From positions 1,132,001-1,196,000 of the forward strand of contig NZ_ARWA01000001.1 in the NCBI RefSeq assembly GCF_000385335.1: a stretch of 64,000 bases of DNA. The letters are read 5' to 3'. The stretch's first letter is position 1; each line of letters opens with the position of its first letter. A model generated the notes under the pieces. That model saw only the letters and a list, made by a program, of their open reading frames with translations, was not told where the DNA came from and ran no database searches. Source of the stretch: Methyloferula stellata AR4. GTDB taxonomy: Bacteria > Pseudomonadota > Alphaproteobacteria > Rhizobiales > Beijerinckiaceae. This document shows positions 1 to 9,429 of this stretch, in pieces. Both the position numbers and the translations under genes were made by a program.

Positions 1-1
1 G

Positions 2-922
2 GCCCTTTGTTCCATGGCGGCGCTCGTCGCCTTCTTGAAAGTTTGGCAGCCGAAGGAGATCTGGCATTCGCCCAAATTGCGCGGGCATGTCGATCATTCC
101 CACGTCAATCCGGATCAAGAGCTCCCGGTTGTGACCCCCAAGGCCGCCAGCCGGAACCAATTGATCGGCGCCTGGACGCCGTGGATCATTCTGTGTCTTT
201 TCGTTCTTGTCTGGGGCACGCAAACTTTCAAGGATATCGTCAATCCCTTCTTCCTGCCGAAATGGCCGATCGACGGGCTGAACAATCTCATTCAGAAAGT
301 TCCGCCCGTTGTGCCGGCACCGGCAAAGGAAGGCGCTGTCTTTGCCTTCAATATTCTAACCATGAGCGGCACGGCGATTCTGCTCGCGGCCATCGTTTCC
401 GGCATCGTGATGAAATATTCGCCGGTGAAACTCGTCAAAGAATATGTACGCACGCTCTGGGTCGTCCGCTACTCCTTGATCACGATCTCGGCCATGCTGG
501 CGCTTGGAACGGTCACCCGCTATTCGGGCCTTGATGCGACCCTCGGTCTTGCCTTTGCCCATAGCGCTTTCTTCTATCCCTTCTTCGGCACCATGCTCGG
601 TTGGCTCGGTGTCGCCTTGACGGGATCGGATACGGCCTCGAACGTGCTCTTCGGCGGCTTGCAGAAAGTCTCCGCCCAACAGCTCGGACTCTCCGCCGTT
701 CTCATGGGCGCGGCGAACTCGTCGGGCGGCGTCATGGGCAAGATGATCGATGCGCAATCGATCGTCGTCGCCTCGACCGCGACCGGCTGGTATGGGCACG
801 AGGGCGACATTCTGCGCTATGTGTTCAAGCATTCGATCTTGCTTGCCGCCTTGGTCGGCGTTCTCGTGATGCTGCAGGCCTATGTCTGGCCGTTCACGGA
901 AATGGTTCTCAAGGTCAACTAA
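2..922 (+). CDS. lldP: L-lactate permease, C-terminal part (runs off the left edge)
   Basis: About 306 C-terminal residues of an inner-membrane lactate/glycolate permease of the LctP/LldP family, which is usually about 550 residues. The reading frame is open to the window edge, so the ATG at 14 is internal and the true start lies outside. The opening residues (VAFLKVWQPKE) and the later stretches TRYSGLDATLG, LTGSDTASNVLFGGLQ and LMGAANSSGGVMGKMI are characteristic family motifs. At least five hydrophobic segments follow. The stop at 920-922 is 18 bp before the allophanate-hydrolase gene, so the two may be co-transcribed. The pairing of a carboxylate carrier with an amide hydrolase is not explained. 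Family call is firm; substrate is inferred. Confidence 0.93.
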   Translation, partial: ALCSMAALVAFLKVWQPKEIWHSPKLRGHVDHSHVNPDQELPVVTPKAASRNQLIGAWTPWIILCLFVLVWGTQTFKDIVNPFFLPKWPIDGLNNLIQKVPPVVPAPAKEGAVFAFNILTMSGTAILLAAIVSGIVMKYSPVKLVKEYVRTLWVVRYSLITISAMLALGTVTRYSGLDATLGLAFAHSAFFYPFFGTMLGWLGVALTGSDTASNVLFGGLQKVSAQQLGLSAVLMGAANSSGGVMGKMIDAQSIVVASTATGWYGHEGDILRYVFKHSILLAALVGVLVMLQAYVWPFTEMVLKVN

Positions 923-940
923 GAAGGTTGCGTATCTGAC

Positions 941-2311
941 ATGATCGGTTGGACGATTAAGGACTGGCGCCGCGCCTATGAAGAAGGTGCGGCGCCGGAG
1001 AATTTGCTTTTCGATCTCCTCGATCGTCTGCCGCCAAATGATGTGGCTTGGATCAGCCGGGTCGATCGGGAGGGTTTAAGAACTCAGCTTGCCGCCGCAA
1101 CCGCGCGGCGTGAGGTCGCGAGACGCAGCGGGGCCGACCTGCCGCTCTATGGCGTGCCCTTCGCGGTCAAGGACAATATCGACTTCTGCGGTCTGCCGAC
1201 CACCGCGGCCTGCCCCGGTTTTGCCTATAGACCCGCAGTCCATGCCTTTGTCGTGCAAAGGCTGATCGAGGCGGGCGCCATTGTCATAGGCAAGACCAAT
1301 CTCGATCAATTCGCGACCGGGCTTTGCGGCGTGCGTACGCCTTATGGCGCGGTGCCCAACGCGATCGATCCGGCCTATGTGTCCGGCGGCTCCAGCGCGG
1401 GCTCGGCCTCCGTCGTCGCGCGCGGCCTTGTGCCTTTCGCGCTTGCCAGCGATACGGCTGGCTCGGTGCGGGTGCCGGCGGGCCTGAACAATATTATCGG
1501 CTTCAAGCCGACGCGCGGCGCCTGGAGCACGACGGGCGTGGTGCCCGCTTCGCGCACGCTCGATTGCGTCTCCGTGCTCACGACGACGGTCGAGGATGCT
1601 TGCACCGTCGATGATATTGTCGCCGGATATGACGTTGCCGATGCCTATTCGCGGCAAAAGCCCGAGACCGCATCGGAGCCATGGCCGGAGCATCCGCGTT
1701 TCGGTGTTCCCGCCGTGCCGGATTTTTGCGGCGATACGCAGACGCAGGCCGCCTATGAAGCCGCCTTGAAGAAGCTTGAGGCTTTCGGCGTTTCTTTGGT
1801 GCCGCTGCCTTGGGATATCTTCGATGCGGCCAATGCGCTCTTCTATGCCGATGCCTTCGTCGGCGAGCGCTATGCGGCACTTGAGGAGGTTGCGACCAAA
1901 CAACCCGACGCCATGCTGCCGATCATTTTGGAGATCATCTCCGCCGCGAAAAAATATTCGGCCGCGGACGCCTTTCGCGCGATCTACAAGCAGGCCGATC
2001 TGAAGCGTAAGGCGGATACGATCATGGCGGGAGTCGATGCGCTTCTCGTGCCGACCGCGCCGGTGCATCTGCGCATCGCCGATGTCGAGGCCGATCCGAT
2101 CCGGCTCAACAGCCTGATGAGCCGCTATTCGAATTTCGTCAATATTCTGGACTTCAGCGCTTTGGCATTGCCGGCCGGATTTCGCGCCGATGGCCTGCCG
2201 CTCGGCGTGACTTTGATCGGACCTGCCTGGGCCGAACGCAGACTTTGCGAATTCGGCGCGCGTTATGAGGCATTTCTCAATCTGCCGCGCGGCGCTTTGG
2301 CGGCAGGCTGA
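941..2311 (+). CDS. atzF: Allophanate hydrolase, amidase domain only (AtzF-like)
   Basis: 456-residue amidase-signature enzyme. The Lys-cisSer-Ser triad is visible as Lys77 (FAVKDNID), Ser151 (in the GGSS motif) and Ser175 (SDTAGSVRVPAG); the 24-residue spacing of the two serines matches the family. The combination with FKPTRGAWSTTGVVPAS is typical of allophanate hydrolases, which split urea-1-carboxylate to ammonia and CO2. Characterised AtzF proteins are about 600 residues with a C-terminal domain after the amidase; that domain is absent here. No urea carboxylase is in view. It could be another small-amide amidase, but the N-terminal half fits AtzF best. The gene follows the permease by 18 bp. 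Confidence 0.82.
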   Translation: MIGWTIKDWRRAYEEGAAPENLLFDLLDRLPPNDVAWISRVDREGLRTQLAAATARREVARRSGADLPLYGVPFAVKDNIDFCGLPTTAACPGFAYRPAVHAFVVQRLIEAGAIVIGKTNLDQFATGLCGVRTPYGAVPNAIDPAYVSGGSSAGSASVVARGLVPFALASDTAGSVRVPAGLNNIIGFKPTRGAWSTTGVVPASRTLDCVSVLTTTVEDACTVDDIVAGYDVADAYSRQKPETASEPWPEHPRFGVPAVPDFCGDTQTQAAYEAALKKLEAFGVSLVPLPWDIFDAANALFYADAFVGERYAALEEVATKQPDAMLPIILEIISAAKKYSAADAFRAIYKQADLKRKADTIMAGVDALLVPTAPVHLRIADVEADPIRLNSLMSRYSNFVNILDFSALALPAGFRADGLPLGVTLIGPAWAERRLCEFGARYEAFLNLPRGALAAG

Positions 2312-2351
2312 TTGCGGGCATAGTGCGCGCTCTCCCTCGTTAGGATGCGCC

Positions 2352-2648
2352 ATGCTCATCTCTCAGATTGATCCCTGGGTCGCCGCCGGAGTCGTGGTCG
2401 CGACAGCGGCGACGGACGCCGTCTATGTGATGTTTACGTCCGCCGTCGTTGCCCGTAAACGCGTGCCCGCGGCCAATTGGAGCAGCATCTGGTATCTGCT
2501 CTCCTCATTCGCGGTCATCAGCTATACCAACAATTGGATTTACGTATGCTTCGCGGCGGCAGGCTCCTGGATCGGCGCCTATGCCTCGCTCACATTTTTG
2601 CATCGTGCGCCGGCAGGGCCGCCTTTCGGCACGCCGCCGAGTTCATGA
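2352..2648 (+). CDS. Small membrane protein of unknown function
   Basis: 98 residues starting at the ATG at 2352, 40 bp after the amidase stop. The reading frame extends upstream inside the amidase gene, but that part is shadow. There are hydrophobic stretches near residues 8-33 and 43-85, suggesting two to three membrane helices, and a short Pro-rich tail. No domain is recognised. It sits between the amidase and a small soluble protein in the same direction, so it may be the third gene of the run. Confidence 0.6.
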   Translation: MLISQIDPWVAAGVVVATAATDAVYVMFTSAVVARKRVPAANWSSIWYLLSSFAVISYTNNWIYVCFAAAGSWIGAYASLTFLHRAPAGPPFGTPPSS

Positions 2649-2667
2649 ATCGAAGGAAGAGGCTTTC

Positions 2668-2868
2668 ATGAAACAAGGCGACAAAGTGCGGTTCAAGGAA
2701 GGTTCGCGTCTGCGCGTGACGTCCAAGATTAGGCCGGATGAAGTCGGCGAAGTGACCGGCACGATGAACCACCCATCGGGCGATGCGCGCATCTTGCTCC
2801 ATGTGCGCTTTCCGTCGCGCGACGTTCCTGCCATTCCAGCGGAAGAGTTGGAACTCGCGCCAGCCTAG
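2668..2868 (+). CDS. Small beta-rich protein of unknown function (66 aa)
   Basis: 66-residue protein starting MKQGDKVRFKEG, 19 bp after the previous stop. A GAAGGAAGAGG stretch just upstream of the ATG at 2668 is a good ribosome site and supports this start over upstream in-frame codons. The pattern of GDKVRF, GEVTG and a valine/arginine-rich centre resembles small SH3/KOW-like barrels, but that is inference from composition. It is followed at once by an intergenic palindromic repeat. Confidence 0.6.
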   Translation: MKQGDKVRFKEGSRLRVTSKIRPDEVGEVTGTMNHPSGDARILLHVRFPSRDVPAIPAEELELAPA

Positions 2869-2890
2869 GATTAGGACACGATTATTTGGA

Positions 2891-2978
2891 CGTCATTGCG
2901 AGCGTAGCGAAGCAATCCAGTGCAGCCGCACGCGCCTTTGCCTCTGGATTGCTTCGGAGCCTCGCTCCTCGCAATGAC
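2891..2978. repeat. Intergenic palindromic repeat (CGTCATTGCGAGC family)
   Basis: The left arm begins CGTCATTGCGAGCG and ends AAGCAATCCAG; the right arm begins CTGGATTGCTTCGGAGC and ends CGCAATGACG, so the two arms form a long imperfect inverted repeat around a 22-bp centre. It lies between convergent genes. Repeats of this kind are common between genes in Alphaproteobacteria. Confidence 0.8.
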
Positions 2979-3007
2979 GGCGGCTGCGATTTAATTGCGA
3001 CCCGATC

Positions 3008-3766
3008 CTATCCGATCTCGCGATAGCGCGTCGCAGCGTCGCCCTTGAAATGATCGGGACCGACATGGGTGAGCTTGCTTTTCAGATCGAGCCAGATGTC
3101 GCCGCCAAGCGCCCGCCATCTTTGGCAGAAGGCATAATCTTCGCTGAGATAAGTGCCGGTGTCCGGATCGATCAGGCAATCGAATAAAGCATAGAGATTG
3201 GAACTCTTCGGCGCTTCTCGTGCGAGCGCGTGGATGGAAGTAAACCGAAGCTCTGGATGGGCCGCGATCAGCCGTTCGAACACCACGCGCTTGATCAATT
3301 GAAATCCGGTGCCGGCATATTTTGCCGTCGCGAAACCATCGACGACCTTTCGTTGCGCCGGATCGAGCAGGGTGCCGACATAGGAGAGCCCGGCGGCATC
3401 CAATTTTTCGCCGCCGACAACGCGTTTCGGTACGGCGTCCCAATCGATCGTCTTCAATGGATAAAGCCCGGCGACGAAATCCTTGTCGAAGGCAAGCATC
3501 CGCTCGAATTGCTCGGTCGCGAAAGCGATGTCCGAATCGACGAATAAAAGATGCGTCGCGCGCGGTTGATCCAGGAAGGCCGCGACAAGCGTGCTGCGCG
3601 CCCGCGGGATCAAGGCGTCATTGGCGAGAAGCGCGAGATCGAGCGTGAAGCCGCCGTCCGAGGCTGCCTGCAACAATTTGCAGACCGACAGCATATAGGC
3701 TTGATTGACCTGCCCGCCGTAGCAAGGCGTCGCCAGAAGGACGATGGGCCGGCCCGATGGGCTCAA
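3008..3766 (-). CDS. Glycosyltransferase-like protein
   Basis: 252 residues. It opens with a strand-loop (IVLLATPCYGG) and carries LLFVDSD at residues 73-79, a DxD-type metal/sugar-nucleotide motif typical of GT-A folds, followed by GTGFQLIKR and LSEDYAFCQRW, which match the acceptor-side EDxxFC pattern of such enzymes. It has no signal peptide or membrane segment. Donor and acceptor cannot be told. The gene stands alone, convergent with the small genes to its left and 137 bp from the transporter gene on its right. Confidence 0.65.
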   Translation of the reverse strand: MSPSGRPIVLLATPCYGGQVNQAYMLSVCKLLQAASDGGFTLDLALLANDALIPRARSTLVAAFLDQPRATHLLFVDSDIAFATEQFERMLAFDKDFVAGLYPLKTIDWDAVPKRVVGGEKLDAAGLSYVGTLLDPAQRKVVDGFATAKYAGTGFQLIKRVVFERLIAAHPELRFTSIHALAREAPKSSNLYALFDCLIDPDTGTYLSEDYAFCQRWRALGGDIWLDLKSKLTHVGPDHFKGDAATRYREIG

Positions 3767-3903
3767 AATAAAACGTCCGATGAGCGCATAATTTTCGAAC
3801 CCGCCGACCCGGATCGTTCACTAAAGGATGAGAGGCGGCCGACTTCAAGCGGGAGAAAAGCGTGGTCTTGGATTCTCAACCGTTTTTATGGTCAGGCCCT
3901 GCT

Positions 3904-4608
3904 TTAAGCGGTGAAGCACCGATTGATCAGCACGCCGATCGCAACGCCCGCCAGCGCGGCAGCGATGCCGATTGAAACGGTCTCCGCGACCGTCCGTGCA
4001 ATGCTGCGTTTTGCGATGAGCGCACGTCCGACGCCGAGTACGACCAGCAGAGAAAGGGTCACCACCGCCGAAACCACCCTTGCCTGCGGAATCGGAAGCA
4101 GGATAAAGGGCACGATCGGGACGGCGGCGGAAAGAAAGTCCGCGAGCAGCATCCATAGGGCCTGCTCGCGCGGCTCAAGCGGCACCTCGGGATCAGCCTG
4201 CAGCGTGAAAAGCACGGCTTTCAGCGCTTCCGGGCTGTCTCTCACCGCGCCAGCCAGGGCGGCGGAGAGGTCGGGCGTCAGGCCAGCCTCTGCCAGCCGG
4301 TCCGGCAATTCGGCGGCGAGGGCGGCCGGATCGCGTGCGAGATCGGCCTTCCGGCGCTCATGGTTCTGTCTCAGCTCGGCCTGGCTCGTCTCGGCATCGA
4401 GATAGGCGCCGGCCATCATGGAGACGGCGGCGGCGGCTGCCCCCGAGGCGCCGGCAACCAGCACGGCGCTGCTGCTCGTGGTCGTCGCCGCGACGCCGAA
4501 GATCAGCCCGAAGATGGAGACGGTGCCGTCTTCCATGCCGAAAACGATCGTACCGGCGGAGGCGATGAGCGAACGCTTCAGCCCCGGCAGAATCGATGCT
4601 GTCGTCAT
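3904..4608 (-). CDS. VIT1/CCC1-family Fe2+/Mn2+ transporter
   Basis: 234 residues from the ATG at 4608 (MTTASILPGLKRS); the longer frame to 4659 overlaps the autotransporter gene and is less likely. The first helix region GMEDGTVSIFGLIFGVA matches the family signature around helix 1 (usually DGLVSNFSLV). There are five hydrophobic segments, two near the N-terminus and three at the C-terminus, separated by a charged region (about residues 65-135) like the cytosolic metal-binding part of VIT proteins. In bacteria these export or store iron or manganese. Substrate here is inferred from family only. Confidence 0.82.
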   Translation of the reverse strand: MTTASILPGLKRSLIASAGTIVFGMEDGTVSIFGLIFGVAATTTSSSAVLVAGASGAAAAAVSMMAGAYLDAETSQAELRQNHERRKADLARDPAALAAELPDRLAEAGLTPDLSAALAGAVRDSPEALKAVLFTLQADPEVPLEPREQALWMLLADFLSAAVPIVPFILLPIPQARVVSAVVTLSLLVVLGVGRALIAKRSIARTVAETVSIGIAAALAGVAIGVLINRCFTA

Positions 4609-4624
4609 CTCAGGAAGGCCCTTT

Positions 4625-7612
4625 CTACCAATAGACCTTAAGGCCGCCTTTGCCCGCATACATGTCGCTGCGGTCGGAGAACTCGCCGGTCACGCTCGCA
4701 AAGAGCGAAATATTATGTGCGACGGCCAGCCTTATTCCGGCGTTGATCCGCGCGGCATCGGCTGCCGCACGCGGACCGTTGACGCTGAAATCGCTGCCGG
4801 GCAGCACGATGAAAGAAGCGGCGATGTTGCGGTTGGGTTCGAACTCATGCACCCATGAGAGCCGCAGATAGGGCGACACGATCCAGCCGTTTGGCAGCTC
4901 GCTACGCGCGTCGAATTGCGCTCCGAGGAATGTCGGCAGCGAGGACGTCGTTCGTGCCGCATAGCTGAGGCCGAATAGGCCGAGCGGCGCCGCGCTGAAT
5001 GTGGGATTGGTCTCGCCATAGCCCGGCTGCCACAGTTCGGCGAATTCGATCGCGGCGAAGGGTGTGACCGCGACGTTGCCGAAGACCTGTCTATAGCCGC
5101 CTTCAAAGCGCCCGTTGAAGAGATTGCTGTTGAAATGCCCGTTCAGGATCTCGGCGGCGCCGACACCTGCCACGGTGCGCGTGGTCGTGGTGTCGAAATT
5201 CGCGTAGCCGAGCGCACCTTGGGCGTACCATGGGCCGTTTCGTGCGACGCCATAGATGCCTACATGCGCGCCGTCGAGCCTGCCACTCGTCGCACGGGCG
5301 TCGACAGAAAAATTCGACGCGCTTCCGCCCGCCGCGGCGCCGAGCAGCAAATCCGGGGTGACTTGAACGTCGAAGCCGGCGACGCCGCCCGCCGTGCGAA
5401 AGCTCGAACTCGCGGCTCCGGTCGAAATATCGGCGTTCACCGATGACGCGGTGTCGAAGCCGGCCGTCCAGGCGCGCCAATGTTGTTCGAAGATGGGCGC
5501 CGCGCCGGGCATGGCCTTGAACACCGGTGTTTGCGCGAGGCTCGGCGCATAATTCATCGCCGTGAACGATGTGCCGTTCGTGTCGAGCGTGCCGCCGCTG
5601 AGCCAGAAATTGCCTTGGTCCATCATGGACGTCAGAAACGTTTCGGCGGCGCTGAACGCCGTCTGCTGCGTCGCGCTGGTGCCTTCGCCGGAGAGCTGAT
5701 CGAGAACGCCGGCCGATGTTGCCTGGAGCAGATCGGAAAAGAAAAGCGCTTGATTGCCGGTAAGACCCGTCGAATAGAGCGCGTTGAGCGCATTGCCAAC
5801 GGCGCGTTCGTTGAACGTCTCGCCCGGCACGGCGCCGAAGCCGATACGGGTAAGTGTAAGGTCGACCGATGTCGGATTATAGGTCGCGGTCGCGGTGAAG
5901 AATGCCAGGGGCGCGGTCGTGCCCGCCGCGAACGCCTGAACCTGGCTGAATTGTGTGGTGATCGGATCGGTCGCGCTCACCACGCCGATATAGGTCGTCG
6001 AATTGGCGTAGAGTCCCGGCTGCACGACGGCGCCGAGCCTGCCGCCGAGCGTGGCTGTCAGCGTGCCTGCCCCGCTGTTGGAGAGGACATCGCTCACCGC
6101 GGCATTATTCACCCGCAGCGCCAGCGTGCCGCTCGCGGTTTGCGTGAACGTGCCATCGATAATGTGATTGGCGCCGACAGGCGTGCCCGTATCGGTAATC
6201 GTGATGAGGCCCGCGTTGAGGAATGTGTTGCCAGGTCCGCCGCCGCTGTCGAGATAGATACGACCGTCAAGCGTGCCATTATTGTTGACGATATTGTTTG
6301 TTGAAACCACGCAGATGCAATGGCCGATACTGATGCCATTGGCACCAGCGACGATCGTGCCATTGTTGGTGATGGTGTTCGAATCGCCCGTATTGATGCC
6401 GATGCCGTTGGCGCCGACCGTGATCCGGCCGTTATTGGTGACATTATTTTGGCCCAAGAAGCTCGCATCGATGCCAGCACTGTAATCGAGGACGCCATCG
6501 CCAGCGATGATCGTCCCATTGTTGACGATCGTCGCGTTGCCGCCGCCGCCGACGACGATTCCAAACGCGTCGTTGCCGACGGTAATCGTGCCATTATTGG
6601 TGACGCGGCCTTGATAACCGGCGCCGATGCCAAAGCTCACGCCAAAGGTTGCTGAGCCCGTGACGATCGTTCCATTATTGACGATCGTGCTGAACGCACT
6701 TGACGAGCCGTCAACTCCGACCGACGTGTCGCCGACGAGAATGGACCCGTTATTGGTGAAATGATTATGGGACGACACGCCCAACTCGACGCCGATAATT
6801 GCGCTGCCGGCCCCATAGTCAGTGATCGTCCCATTATTGGTTATCGCGTTGTGGCCGCCGACGACAACGATGCCCGTATCGGAATTCCCCAGCAGGATTT
6901 TGCCCGAATTGGTGATGATGTTGTTGCTCAGCGCAAAAATGCCGACGCCGGAACCAAAGCCGCCGTCTGCGGCTATGACCGTGCCGCTGTTGGAAATCGA
7001 ATTGTCGCTGCCGAGCGTTATCGCCCTTGCGCCGCTGATGGTTCCTGCATTGACGATTGTGCCATTGTCGCCGCCGACAATGCCGAAATCGCCGCCCGAT
7101 ATGGTGCCAGTGGCGGCATTTGTGATGTTCAGCGTCCCGCCCGAGATGCCGATGGATCCGGACCCGACCGGCCCCGTCCCGCTGACAACGCCGGAATTGG
7201 TGAGATTGAGGGTTCCGCTGGTGGCTTCAATGCCGATGCCGGGCGACGTCACCGTTCCGGAGACCGGAATATTGACGGTGCCATCGGCGATGAAAATGCC
7301 CGTTGCGTCGCCGCTGACCACGGGAGCGGGCAGAGGGGCTGTCGGCTGAAGATTGATCGTGATGCCGGTTTCCGCGCCGGTGCCAAAACCGTTAGGCGCA
7401 TCCTGGTTAGTCGTCGTGCCGGTGCAGGTGACGATGCTGCCGGCCGGCAGGCAAGCGGCTCGCGCATAAGACGTTGGCAGCAGCACGGCGCCGAAACCGC
7501 ATAGCGCGAGCATCATGCGAAACCCGCATGCGCTTGCACTCCGACGCGCCCGCGCCCCGCTCGCGTCGGGTAAGCCCCGCACGATGACGCTTGCCGGCAG
7601 AGACTTCTTCAT
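4625..7612 (-). CDS. Autotransporter with NNGT-type passenger repeats
   Basis: 995 residues. A long basic N-terminus with a hydrophobic core ending near SYARA (about residue 53) looks like an extended signal peptide. From about residue 150 to 470 there are roughly twelve degenerate units of the form V/I-x-N-N-G-T-I-x-x-G, as in beta-helical passengers of adhesin-like autotransporters. The last 280 or so residues, starting near WRAWTAGFDTA, form the outer-membrane beta-barrel, ending in aromatic KVYW. The passenger should be exposed on the surface. It lies 16 bp upstream of the VIT gene in the same direction, but a functional link is not obvious. The ligand is unknown. Confidence 0.88.
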   Translation of the reverse strand: MKKSLPASVIVRGLPDASGARARRSASACGFRMMLALCGFGAVLLPTSYARAACLPAGSIVTCTGTTTNQDAPNGFGTGAETGITINLQPTAPLPAPVVSGDATGIFIADGTVNIPVSGTVTSPGIGIEATSGTLNLTNSGVVSGTGPVGSGSIGISGGTLNITNAATGTISGGDFGIVGGDNGTIVNAGTISGARAITLGSDNSISNSGTVIAADGGFGSGVGIFALSNNIITNSGKILLGNSDTGIVVVGGHNAITNNGTITDYGAGSAIIGVELGVSSHNHFTNNGSILVGDTSVGVDGSSSAFSTIVNNGTIVTGSATFGVSFGIGAGYQGRVTNNGTITVGNDAFGIVVGGGGNATIVNNGTIIAGDGVLDYSAGIDASFLGQNNVTNNGRITVGANGIGINTGDSNTITNNGTIVAGANGISIGHCICVVSTNNIVNNNGTLDGRIYLDSGGGPGNTFLNAGLITITDTGTPVGANHIIDGTFTQTASGTLALRVNNAAVSDVLSNSGAGTLTATLGGRLGAVVQPGLYANSTTYIGVVSATDPITTQFSQVQAFAAGTTAPLAFFTATATYNPTSVDLTLTRIGFGAVPGETFNERAVGNALNALYSTGLTGNQALFFSDLLQATSAGVLDQLSGEGTSATQQTAFSAAETFLTSMMDQGNFWLSGGTLDTNGTSFTAMNYAPSLAQTPVFKAMPGAAPIFEQHWRAWTAGFDTASSVNADISTGAASSSFRTAGGVAGFDVQVTPDLLLGAAAGGSASNFSVDARATSGRLDGAHVGIYGVARNGPWYAQGALGYANFDTTTTRTVAGVGAAEILNGHFNSNLFNGRFEGGYRQVFGNVAVTPFAAIEFAELWQPGYGETNPTFSAAPLGLFGLSYAARTTSSLPTFLGAQFDARSELPNGWIVSPYLRLSWVHEFEPNRNIAASFIVLPGSDFSVNGPRAAADAARINAGIRLAVAHNISLFASVTGEFSDRSDMYAGKGGLKVYW

Positions 7613-7702
7613 GAAGCCCTCGCTTGGCCAACTCGCTACAACTCTAAATAGATTGCATGGTCCGGCGCTGGTGTCCGTGACATTCCGGCAACATCGGCGG
7701 GA

Positions 7703-8875
7703 TTACGCCCTGGGCTCTATCCGTCTCTGCGCTTCGGCGAGCGCCGCTGCGAAGCGGGCTTCGGGCTCTGCGCCGAGGGGTACGGCAAACAGATTGCAGA
7801 TCCAATGAATGTTCGTGAGATCGCCGACCGGGCTGCCGAAAGGAAATTTCTGCCGCTCGAGATCGTCGACGTAATGCAGCCTGTAGCCCGAAAGCAGTTC
7901 GGGAAAGGCAGAGGGCGTCTCGCCGCGTTCGGCAAGCGTCAGCGGGTTATATTCGAAAAGGAGCGCCGGGCGATCCTGGCGCGAGAGCAGGGCGGCCGCA
8001 CCGCGCAGGACGGAAGGCTCGCTGCCTTCGACGTCGATCTTCAGCAAGCCAGGCATGTCGCCGATGAACGAATGAAACTTGTCGAGGGTCATGCCCGCCG
8101 CATGCGCGAGGGTGTCGCCGATGCGATCGTTGAGGCCGTCCGGCGTGACTTGCGCGCAGAGCGAGTTTTGGTCCGAATAGCTGATCCGGGTCGGCCCGAG
8201 ATGATCCATCACGGCGGCGGAGATGGGGTGGACGCTGTCCTGCAAACGCAGCCGCTGAACCGATGTCACGAGTCCGGCAAAGGTCGAAGGCACCGGCTCG
8301 AAGGCATAGAGCCTTGCCCGTTCGCGGCCGAGCATCTGGGCGAGCTGACACGAAAAGAAACCGTCATTCGCGCCGACATCATAGACGATCGCCTCTTTGC
8401 CATCTTGCCGTAGCCAAGCGGCACAGAGCTCCAGCTCCTTTTGATAGGCGCGGCGATGATAAAAAGGATGTTCGGACAGATCGCCGATGCGGCAGACGAA
8501 AGGATAGCCAAGGCCGCTTTTGCTCACGATCTGCCTGATGCCGACAAACCGTAGGCACCTCAGCCACGCGAGCCGAAGTCCGGCGCTGATCAAAGGAATG
8601 TCCGCTAAGCCCGCCGGATCGATGGTCGCCGAGGACCCGCACATGATCTGGATGCCGCGCGCGATGAGCCATGTCCGGGCCGCGGTGGCCCGCTCGGCCA
8701 CATGCGCGGCGAGCCGCTGCAACCGCCGCTCGGGGGGAGATTGAATATCCTCCGATGACCGGTCCGCGGTGTGCCCGTCCGCCGAAAGGGCGCTATCGGA
8801 ATCCGTCACGCTGGTCGATCCTGCAATAGGTCCTGCGCCCCTAGAGCGGGATCGTGATCTATGGCCCCCGCGCAT
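7703..8875 (-). CDS. FkbM-family SAM-dependent methyltransferase
   Basis: 390 residues. The SAM-binding motif VYDVGANDGFFS is at about residues 164-175, and the FkbM signature continues with YAFEPVP and LLKIDVEGSEPSVLRGA. The C-terminus ends in a typical family tail. These enzymes O-methylate sugars or polyketides; the substrate cannot be read here. The first 60 or so residues are low-complexity and arginine/serine-rich, so the real start may be downstream of the ATG at 8875. Together with the glycosyltransferase-like gene it hints at a cell-surface polysaccharide function. Confidence 0.85.
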   Translation of the reverse strand: MRGGHRSRSRSRGAGPIAGSTSVTDSDSALSADGHTADRSSEDIQSPPERRLQRLAAHVAERATAARTWLIARGIQIMCGSSATIDPAGLADIPLISAGLRLAWLRCLRFVGIRQIVSKSGLGYPFVCRIGDLSEHPFYHRRAYQKELELCAAWLRQDGKEAIVYDVGANDGFFSCQLAQMLGRERARLYAFEPVPSTFAGLVTSVQRLRLQDSVHPISAAVMDHLGPTRISYSDQNSLCAQVTPDGLNDRIGDTLAHAAGMTLDKFHSFIGDMPGLLKIDVEGSEPSVLRGAAALLSRQDRPALLFEYNPLTLAERGETPSAFPELLSGYRLHYVDDLERQKFPFGSPVGDLTNIHWICNLFAVPLGAEPEARFAAALAEAQRRIEPRA

Positions 8876-9429
8876 GGAGCGATCTTGGTGTTACTGTGCA
8901 TCGCCTCCCTCCAAGCCGCCTCGCACGGATGGCGATCGTGCCGCACGGCGCCGCGCCTCATCCGCTCATCCTTGAAGCACTTGGCCGGAGATGTCTATGG
9001 TCATCTGGGCACCGTATGGTCCTAATAGTCCTATAGGCCCGAAGTCCTCCGGCCCGTGCGATTTGATCCGCAGCGACGCAATATATCCGGCGCGCGCCGC
9101 GGGGGAAAATGCGGGTTCGCGCGTAAGAAGATTACGTTGGGATGTCCGAGATCATACGGTCCGGCCATGAAAACGTCATGAGCACGGCACGCCACCGCCT
9201 CCAAAAGGTGCAATGCCCCGAGGTGGGAGCTTCGAGTTTTCGGTGCGCAATCGCGGACCGGCATTTGAGACGAGTGGTTCTGCCAAATACGTGTTTCGCG
9301 TGCAAAAGCGGAATAGTCACAGAGGTTTGAAGGGAAACTGCATCCTGACCCGCCATGTAAGCCCGCGTATTCCACAGTCAGCTCACCTTGCCAAGCAGTT
9401 CCAGAGAGTGCCAAGGAGGACGGCTTCGG
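8876..9429. other. Divergent intergenic region, no gene recognised
   Basis: About 550 bp between the divergent methyltransferase and efflux genes. Short reading frames exist on both strands, but none shows a family motif together with a good ribosome site. It must contain the promoters of both flanking genes. No clear sigma-70 box, repeat or terminator was seen apart from the ribosome site AAGGAGGA at 9413-9420, which belongs to the next gene. Confidence 0.5.

Noticed and set aside
1076-2359. 427-residue open frame opposite the allophanate hydrolase
   Set aside because: The plus strand has the amidase triad; the minus-strand product is repetitive Arg/Gly/His.
9031-9414. 127-residue minus-strand frame in the gap before the efflux operon
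   Set aside because: No ribosome site, no motif, and it overlaps the region where both divergent promoters should be.
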